The position numbers and the translations under genes are program-made. Of a stretch of 5,200 nt of DNA, positions 1-5,200 are shown one piece after another. Under the pieces are notes generated by a model. It saw only the letters and a program-made list of their open reading frames with translations. It did no database searches and had not been told where the DNA came from. Origin of the DNA: Rhodocyclaceae bacterium (lineage in GTDB: Bacteria > Pseudomonadota > Gammaproteobacteria > Burkholderiales > Rhodocyclaceae); the NCBI GenBank assembly GCA_017444505.1, contig JAFSWK010000038.1, positions 1-5,200 on the forward strand, written 5' to 3'. How positions within the stretch are numbered: the first letter of the stretch is position 1; each line of letters opens with the position of its first letter.

Positions 1-789
1 GAGTTGCGCGCTTTCTTCCCAGCCTTCTTCCATCATGCAGCCGTGGCCGAAGCCGGGCAGGATGTGCGCCGGTAGCTGGTAGCTGGCCGCCGTCATGTAG
101 ACCAGTGAAGGCGGAATCAGGCGGTCAAACTCCGCGCCGAGGATGAGCATGGGCGGGCGCTGTTGCATGAGGACGGGGTTGGGCAGGTTGAAGAAGGTCA
201 TGTCCCACAGCGCGCGGTGCGATTCGGGCTGGGCACAGGCGGCGATGTATTCCAGACGGCGCTCGTCCAGCGGGCGGTAAAAGAGCGCGTCCCGAATGCT
301 GTCCGTGCTGGGCGCCGCGCCCATCATGGCCTGGTTGAGGTCGACGAGCACGTTCGGACTGCTCCATGCCAGCCCCAGCGCCGAGCCGAGCAAACCCTGC
401 GGCGGCACGGAACAGAGCAGCACGCTGGCGGCAGTGACTGGATGCACGTCCTGTTCCAGATACTTTTGCACCACCATGCCGCCCATCGAGTGACCGATGA
501 GAATGGGCGGCTGGTCAAACTGGCGGGTGATGTGGGCGACGTTTTCGACGTAGTCGTCGATGCCGTAACTATCCAGATACTCGCGCCCACGGCTGTTGCC
601 GTGCGCCACCAGCGAGAGGGCATAACAGGGGTAGCCGCGTTCGGCAAACCAGGGCAGGTAGTTATCCTGCCAGCACCAGGCGGCGGTGTAGGCGCCGTGA
701 ATGAAAAGAATGGGATTGGGACGGGAAGGGTTGTCCAGCCCGGCGGTGAGCAATTCCAGCCCGTCGCGGTCAGGCAGTGGGGCAATCAT
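1..789 (-). CDS. Alpha/beta-hydrolase fold protein, C-terminus cut by window edge
   Basis: The frame is open from an ATG at 789 to the left edge, giving 263 visible residues; probably only a short C-terminal piece is missing, since such hydrolases are often about 270-300 residues. The family signature is clear: an oxyanion-type strand end ILFIHG (residues ~27-32), a nucleophile elbow GHSMGG with Ser101, an acid in GAEFDR (Asp222) and a C-terminal histidine in GFGHG (His249), in the canonical Ser-Asp-His order. There is no signal peptide, so it is probably cytoplasmic. The substrate cannot be read from the sequence; esterase, lipase-like or other C-X hydrolase roles are all possible. The start at 789 is favoured because GAGG (797-800) lies 7 nt upstream and an in-frame stop occurs further upstream with no other ATG/GTG/TTG between. 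It follows uvrB by 102 nt on the same strand with no evident terminator, so co-transcription is possible. Confidence 0.9.
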   Translation of the reverse strand, partial: MIAPLPDRDGLELLTAGLDNPSRPNPILFIHGAYTAAWCWQDNYLPWFAERGYPCYALSLVAHGNSRGREYLDSYGIDDYVENVAHITRQFDQPPILIGHSMGGMVVQKYLEQDVHPVTAASVLLCSVPPQGLLGSALGLAWSSPNVLVDLNQAMMGAAPSTDSIRDALFYRPLDERRLEYIAACAQPESHRALWDMTFFNLPNPVLMQQRPPMLILGAEFDRLIPPSLVYMTAASYQLPAHILPGFGHGCMMEEGWEESAQL

Positions 790-824
790 GGGCGCACCTC
801 GTGGGCGGAGAAAAAAGCGTTCAT
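786..824 (-). CDS. Possible 12-codon leader ORF overlapping the hydrolase start
   Basis: An ATG at 824 has a better Shine-Dalgarno (AAGGA, 831-835, 6 nt spacing) than the hydrolase start itself, but its frame reads only MNAFFSAHEVRP before a TGA. That TGA overlaps the hydrolase ATG as ATGA, a layout typical of translational coupling. The alternative is a sequencing or natural frameshift: one extra T in the six-T run at 811-816 would fuse this start in frame to the hydrolase (MNAFFLRPRGAP then MIAPL). The peptide itself resembles nothing I recognise. Confidence 0.3.
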   Translation of the reverse strand: MNAFFSAHEVRP

Positions 825-838
825 GGTCAATCCTTTTT

Positions 839-851
839 ACGTGTTACACGT
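839..851. promoter_or_regulatory. Perfect 13-bp palindrome upstream of hydrolase, possible operator
   Basis: The sequence ACGTGT-A-ACACGT (read on the - strand) is a perfect 6-1-6 inverted repeat. It lies in the 67-nt gap between the uvrB stop and the ATG at 824, directly upstream of the AAGGA ribosome-binding site. Position and symmetry suit a dimeric repressor site. No convincing -10/-35 pair was found in the same gap, and the regulator is unknown. Chance occurrence is possible. Confidence 0.35.
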
Positions 852-891
852 CGCAGTGTACCGCAAGGTTGCAGGATGACGGCGGTGCGCG

Positions 892-2934
<2,043 letters not shown>

Positions 2935-2953
2935 GAAACGGGGCGCGCGCGGT

Positions 2954-2981
2954 GTTTTACAAACGCGGGATTCTCGCGCAA
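2954..2981 (-). promoter_or_regulatory. Weak candidate promoter for uvrB
   Basis: On the - strand a -35-like TTGCGC (2976-2981) and a -10-like TAAAAC (2954-2959) are separated by 16 nt, which would give a very short leader before the ATG at 2934. Only the spacing and partial hexamer matches support it. Its -10 would overlap the -35 of the opposing promoter. Confidence 0.2.
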
Positions 2982-2984
2982 AAT
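2956..2984 (+). promoter_or_regulatory. Candidate sigma70-type promoter for the aminotransferase
   Basis: TTTACA (2956-2961, five of six consensus bases) is followed after exactly 17 nt by CAAAAT (2979-2984, four of six). Transcription would start near 2991 and leave a leader of about 60 nt before the ATG at 3054. It is the best hexamer pair I found in the divergent spacer, in an otherwise GC-rich stretch. Confidence 0.45.
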
Positions 2985-3008
2985 TTCGCCTGCCGCACGC
3001 CCCGCGTT
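2962..3008. repeat. 8-bp inverted repeat spanning the aminotransferase promoter
   Basis: The arms AACGCGGG (2962-2969) and CCCGCGTT (3001-3008) are perfect complements separated by 31 nt. The left arm lies in the -35/-10 spacer of the candidate rightward promoter and the right arm just downstream of the predicted transcription start. The two half-sites could bind a regulator by looping or be fortuitous in GC-rich DNA. They do not match the TyrR box. Confidence 0.3.
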
Positions 3009-3039
3009 GCGGCTTCTTTTCGTCGCACCGCCTTTTTTC

Positions 3040-3044
3040 GGAGA
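3040..3044 (+). promoter_or_regulatory. Ribosome-binding site that fixes the aminotransferase start
   Basis: GGAGA lies 9 nt before the ATG at 3054. It decides against the longer in-frame reading from an ATG at 2952, which would add 34 unlikely residues and start upstream of the candidate promoter. Confidence 0.75.
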
Positions 3045-3053
3045 CTGTCCATC

Positions 3054-4256
3054 ATGTCCGCATCGCTTTTTGCCCACGTCGAACTCGCCCCGCGCGACCC
3101 CATCCTTGGTCTGAACGAAGCCTTCGCCGCCGACCCGCGCGCCGACAAGGTCAATCTTGGCGTGGGCGTGTATTACGACGAAAACGGCAAAATTCCGCTG
3201 CTGGAAGCCGTGGCGCAGGCCGAGGCCGAACGCCTCGCCGCCCGTCCGCCGCGTGGCTATCTGCCCATTGACGGCGTGCCCGCCTACAACCAGGGCGTGC
3301 AGGCGCTGCTCTTTGGTGCCGATGCCGCGCTGGTGCGCGAAGGCCGCGCCGTCACCGTGCAGGCGCTGGGCGGTACTGGCGCGCTGAAAATCGGCGCGGA
3401 TTTTTTGAAGCGCCTGAAACCCGACGCGAAAGTGCTCATTTCCAACCCAAGCTGGGAAAACCACCGCGCGCTGTTTGAAGCCGCCGGTTTCACCGTGGAA
3501 ACCTACCCGTATTTTGACCCCGCCACTCGTGGCGTGGCCTTTGAAGCGATGCGCGATTTTCTCGCCACGCAGCCTGCGGGCACCATCGTGCTGCTGCACG
3601 CCTGTTGTCACAACCCCACGGGGGCGGATTTGAGCGCAGCGCAATGGCGCGAAATCGTCGCCGTGTGCGACAAACAAGGGCTGGTGCCTTTCCTGGACAT
3701 GGCCTATCAGGGCTTTGCCGACGGTTTGCAGGAAGACGCCGTGGCCGTGCGGCTGTTTGCCGAAAGCGGGCAAAACGTGTTCATTTCCAGCTCGTTTTCC
3801 AAGTCGCTGTCGCTGTATGGCGAGCGCGTCGGCGCGCTGACGATGGTCACCAGCAGCCGCGATGAGAGCGCGCGCGTGCTCTCGCAGGTCAAGCGCGTCA
3901 TCCGCACCAATTATTCCAACCCGCCCACGCACGGCGGCGCGATTGTCGGCGCGGTCTTGAGCACGCCCGCGCTGCGCACGCAGTGGGAAAACGAACTGGC
4001 CGGAATGCGCCAGCGCATCCGCCAAATGCGCGAAGAACTGGTGCGCAAACTGGCGGGGGCTGGTGCAAAGAGCGATTTTTCGTTCATCACCCGTCAGCGC
4101 GGCATGTTCTCTTACACGGGGCTAAGCGCCGCGCAGGTCGAACGGCTGCGCAACGATTTCGGCATCTACGCCGTCTCTACCGGACGCATTTGTCTCGCAG
4201 CCATCAACGGCAAGAACATCGACGCCGTCGCCCAAGCCATCGCCGCCGTGCTCTAA
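3054..4256 (+). CDS. tyrB: Aromatic/aspartate-type aminotransferase (class I, PLP-dependent)
   Basis: From the ATG at 3054 the protein has 400 residues, close to the ~397 of E. coli TyrB and AspC. These cytoplasmic homodimers move amino groups between aromatic amino acids or aspartate and 2-oxoglutarate, the last step of Tyr/Phe synthesis or the Asp/oxaloacetate exchange. Fold-type I landmarks are all present: NLGVGVYYDENGKIPLL near 34-50, GGTGAL (106-111) for phosphate contact, HNPTG with Asn187, LDMAYQG with Asp215 (pyridine nitrogen) and Tyr218, SSSFSKS with the Schiff-base Lys250, GERVG (256-260), RTNYSNPP (284-291), and STGR with the carboxylate-binding Arg378. The C-terminal MFSYTGLSAAQVERLR stretch is closer to TyrB than AspC as I remember them, but RTNYSNPP is more AspC-like, so specificity is uncertain. 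It is divergent from uvrB and convergent with the GlnD-like gene, followed 22 nt later by a strong terminator, so it is probably monocistronic. Confidence 0.93.
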   Translation: MSASLFAHVELAPRDPILGLNEAFAADPRADKVNLGVGVYYDENGKIPLLEAVAQAEAERLAARPPRGYLPIDGVPAYNQGVQALLFGADAALVREGRAVTVQALGGTGALKIGADFLKRLKPDAKVLISNPSWENHRALFEAAGFTVETYPYFDPATRGVAFEAMRDFLATQPAGTIVLLHACCHNPTGADLSAAQWREIVAVCDKQGLVPFLDMAYQGFADGLQEDAVAVRLFAESGQNVFISSSFSKSLSLYGERVGALTMVTSSRDESARVLSQVKRVIRTNYSNPPTHGGAIVGAVLSTPALRTQWENELAGMRQRIRQMREELVRKLAGAGAKSDFSFITRQRGMFSYTGLSAAQVERLRNDFGIYAVSTGRICLAAINGKNIDAVAQAIAAVL

Positions 4257-4278
4257 GCGCGCAACCGTGCGCTTGATG

Positions 4279-4309
4279 ACAGGCCGCCCACGGGCGGCCT
4301 GTTTGTTTG
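4279..4309 (+). terminator. Rho-independent terminator of the aminotransferase gene
   Basis: A perfect 10-bp stem (ACAGGCCGCC, 4279-4288, with GGCGGCCTGT, 4293-4302) closes a CACG loop and is followed by an interrupted T tract (TTTGTTTG). It begins 22 nt after the aminotransferase TAA. The stem is very GC-rich and should be strong. The left flank lacks a matching A tract, so it probably acts rightward only. Confidence 0.85.
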
Positions 4310-4336
4310 CGGCGAAGCACTGCTTTCCCACGCCGC
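4309..4336. repeat. Nested hairpin in the convergent spacer
   Basis: Outer arms GCGGCG (4309-4314) and CGCCGC (4331-4336) enclose an inner palindrome AAGCA-C-TGCTT (4315-4325). No T tract follows on either strand, so it is not a typical terminator. A further palindrome CGCCT-T-AGGCG (4334-4344) abuts it. The inner AAGCACTGCTTT (4315-4326) is also nearly complementary (11 of 12) to 4360-4371, so alternative pairings with the next hairpin are possible. Confidence 0.45.
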
Positions 4337-4353
4337 CTTAGGCGCCGACTCCG

Positions 4354-4374
4354 TAAAACAAAGCGGTGCTTTGT
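4354..4374 (-). terminator. Probable terminator of the GlnD-like gene
   Basis: Read leftward, the 7-bp stem ACAAAGC/GCTTTGT (4358-4374) with an ACC loop runs directly into TTTT (the last stem base plus 4357-4355). It starts about 13 nt past the TAA of the GlnD-like gene. The stem is short and AT-rich, so it is weaker than the opposing terminator. Confidence 0.55.
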
Positions 4375-4387
4375 CTCCCGGCGCCCG

Positions 4388-5200
4388 TTAGTCTGTCGGG
4401 GTCAGCCGGGCGAGCAGGGCGCGTTCGACTTCCAGCAGGCGGTCGGGCATGGCCAGCGCGCCGCCCTTGATGACGAAGGTGTCTTCGGCGCGTTCGCCCA
4501 GCGTGGTAATGCGCGCCATTTCCACTTCAATACCGTGTTCCGAAAGTACCTGCGCGACGGTAAACAACAGCCCGGGACGGTCGGTGGCGGTGAGGTTGAG
4601 GATAAAACGCTGCCCGGCTTCGTCCGGGCGGATGCTGATTTGCGGCGGTATCGGAAAATGCTTCGCCTGCCGGGATATGCGCCCGGCCTGCGGGACGCGG
4701 GGACGCTCTGCCCGCAAACTGGCAAGCAGCGCCTTTTCTACGGTGTCGACCATCTCGGCGATGGGACGTTCGCGCGGGTCGGCAAGCAAAAAACTGTCCA
4801 GCGCCCAGGCGCGCGCAGATGTGTGCACCTTGGCGTCCAGAATGGATAAGCCCAGAGCACCAAAGCAGCCAGTGATGCGCAGGAAAAGCTCCGGAAAATC
4901 ATCGGCATAAACCATGACCTGCAAATTGCCCGCCTGCGCGGCTTCGCGTGCTTTGACAATCGGCGGCGAGAGCGAACGCTGGTGCAGCGTGAAGGTGTGC
5001 CAGGCAATTTCGTCGGCGTCGTGACGCATGAAGTACAGCGAGTCCAGCCGCTCCCACAGCGGCATTTCTTCGCCGCTGTCCAGGCGCAGAAGGAGCGCCC
5101 CGTCCTCGCCCAGTGCCTCCGCGACGCCTTCGATGGCCTCACCGTCGCGCTCAGCGCGCACGCGCCGCCCGAGGGTCACCATGCGGCGGGCGCACTCCGC
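4388..5200 (-). CDS. glnD: C-terminal part of a GlnD-like protein with two ACT domains, N-terminus outside window; BirA-like segment at visible start
   Basis: The frame is open at the right edge and ends at TAA (4388-4390), giving 270 visible residues. From about residue 48 it matches GlnD, the bifunctional PII uridylyltransferase/uridylyl-removing enzyme of nitrogen signalling: YFMRHDADEIAWHT (56-69), then ACT domain 1 (~92-140, NLQVMVYADDFPELF) and ACT domain 2 (~198-245, TATDRPGLLF and ARITTLGERAEDTFVI). In the family these ACT domains sense glutamine. The catalytic nucleotidyltransferase and HD domains would lie beyond 5200 if the gene is normal. The odd part is residues 1-46: LGRRVR (10-15) followed by EGVAEALGEDGALLL is beta-rich and resembles the C-terminal domain of biotin-protein ligase, not the helical GlnD segment expected there. 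An ATG at 5182 exists, but the frame continues upstream without a stop. It may be true GlnD, a BirA-ACT fusion, a remnant or a chimera. The GlnD C-terminus is secure; the identity of the whole gene is not. Confidence 0.8.
   Translation of the reverse strand, partial: AECARRMVTLGRRVRAERDGEAIEGVAEALGEDGALLLRLDSGEEMPLWERLDSLYFMRHDADEIAWHTFTLHQRSLSPPIVKAREAAQAGNLQVMVYADDFPELFLRITGCFGALGLSILDAKVHTSARAWALDSFLLADPRERPIAEMVDTVEKALLASLRAERPRVPQAGRISRQAKHFPIPPQISIRPDEAGQRFILNLTATDRPGLLFTVAQVLSEHGIEVEMARITTLGERAEDTFVIKGGALAMPDRLLEVERALLARLTPTD
5056..5079. repeat. Perfect 8-bp inverted repeat inside the GlnD-like frame
   Basis: ACAGCGGC (5056-5063) and GCCGCTGT (5072-5079) are perfect complements with an 8-nt spacer, and they lie within coding sequence. 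They coincide with the change from BirA-like to GlnD-like protein sequence (residues ~41-49 of the visible frame). The repeat has no T tract and no obvious regulatory role. Confidence 0.5.

Noticed and set aside
163..879. 238-codon open frame on the + strand opposite the hydrolase
   Set aside because: The opposite strand carries an intact catalytic triad of a known fold. This frame has no family resemblance and is explained by GC bias.
852..891. Terminator after uvrB
   Set aside because: Only short imperfect pairings (such as GCAA-CC-TTGC) occur and no T tract follows, so no intrinsic terminator can be supported.
2942..2951. GCGCGCGCGG alternating GC run as a Z-DNA or simple-repeat element
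   Set aside because: It is too short and unremarkable in DNA of this composition.
2944..2961. TyrR box upstream of the aminotransferase
   Set aside because: A single TTTACA half-site (2956-2961) is present, but the partner TGTAAA six bases upstream is absent (the sequence there is GC repeats).
2935..3053. LexA (SOS) box for uvrB
   Set aside because: No CTG-N10-CAG site is present in the spacer. The GAACGTTC palindrome at 2916-2923 lies inside uvrB codons and lacks the 4-nt spacer of the Bacillus-type box.
2952..3053. N-terminal extension of the aminotransferase starting at an ATG at 2952
   Set aside because: The extra residues do not resemble the family, the ATG lies upstream of the candidate promoter, and a good RBS precedes the ATG at 3054, which gives the normal family length.

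Overview
The window looks like chromosomal housekeeping DNA from a GC-rich proteobacterium, most likely a betaproteobacterium. This rests on a TyrB/AspC-type aminotransferase divergent from uvrB (an arrangement I associate with that class), a GlnD-type C-terminus, and the strong G/C third-position bias. No rRNA, tRNA, CRISPR array, insertion sequence or phage gene was recognised.

Layout from left to right. Positions 1-789 (- strand) hold an alpha/beta-hydrolase whose C-terminus runs off the left edge. A possible 12-codon leader ORF overlaps its start by ATGA, and a perfect 13-bp palindrome lies just upstream. Positions 892-2934 (- strand) encode a complete UvrB, the excision-repair damage-verification helicase. 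A 119-bp divergent spacer (2935-3053) carries a plausible sigma70-type promoter for the rightward gene, a much weaker overlapping candidate for uvrB, and an 8-bp inverted repeat. Positions 3054-4256 (+ strand) encode a complete aromatic/aspartate-type aminotransferase. A 131-bp convergent spacer (4257-4387) is packed with hairpins, including a strong terminator for the aminotransferase and a weaker one for the opposing gene. Positions 4388-5200 (- strand) are the 3' part of a GlnD-like gene with two ACT domains, open at the right edge.

The genes do not form one pathway: they are DNA repair (UvrB), amino-acid metabolism (aminotransferase), nitrogen-status sensing (GlnD ACT domains) and an uncharacterised hydrolase. 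The hydrolase is co-oriented with uvrB, with no visible terminator between them, so read-through from uvrB is possible.

The most unusual signal is at the right edge. The visible N-terminal ~46 residues of the GlnD-like frame resemble the C-terminal SH3-like domain of biotin-protein ligase (BirA) rather than the helical region expected before the GlnD ACT domains. A perfect 8-bp inverted repeat sits at that junction. This may be a real gene fusion, a deletion product, an assembly chimera or a misleading resemblance; sequence beyond 5200 would decide. I found no other convincing candidate for a new system.
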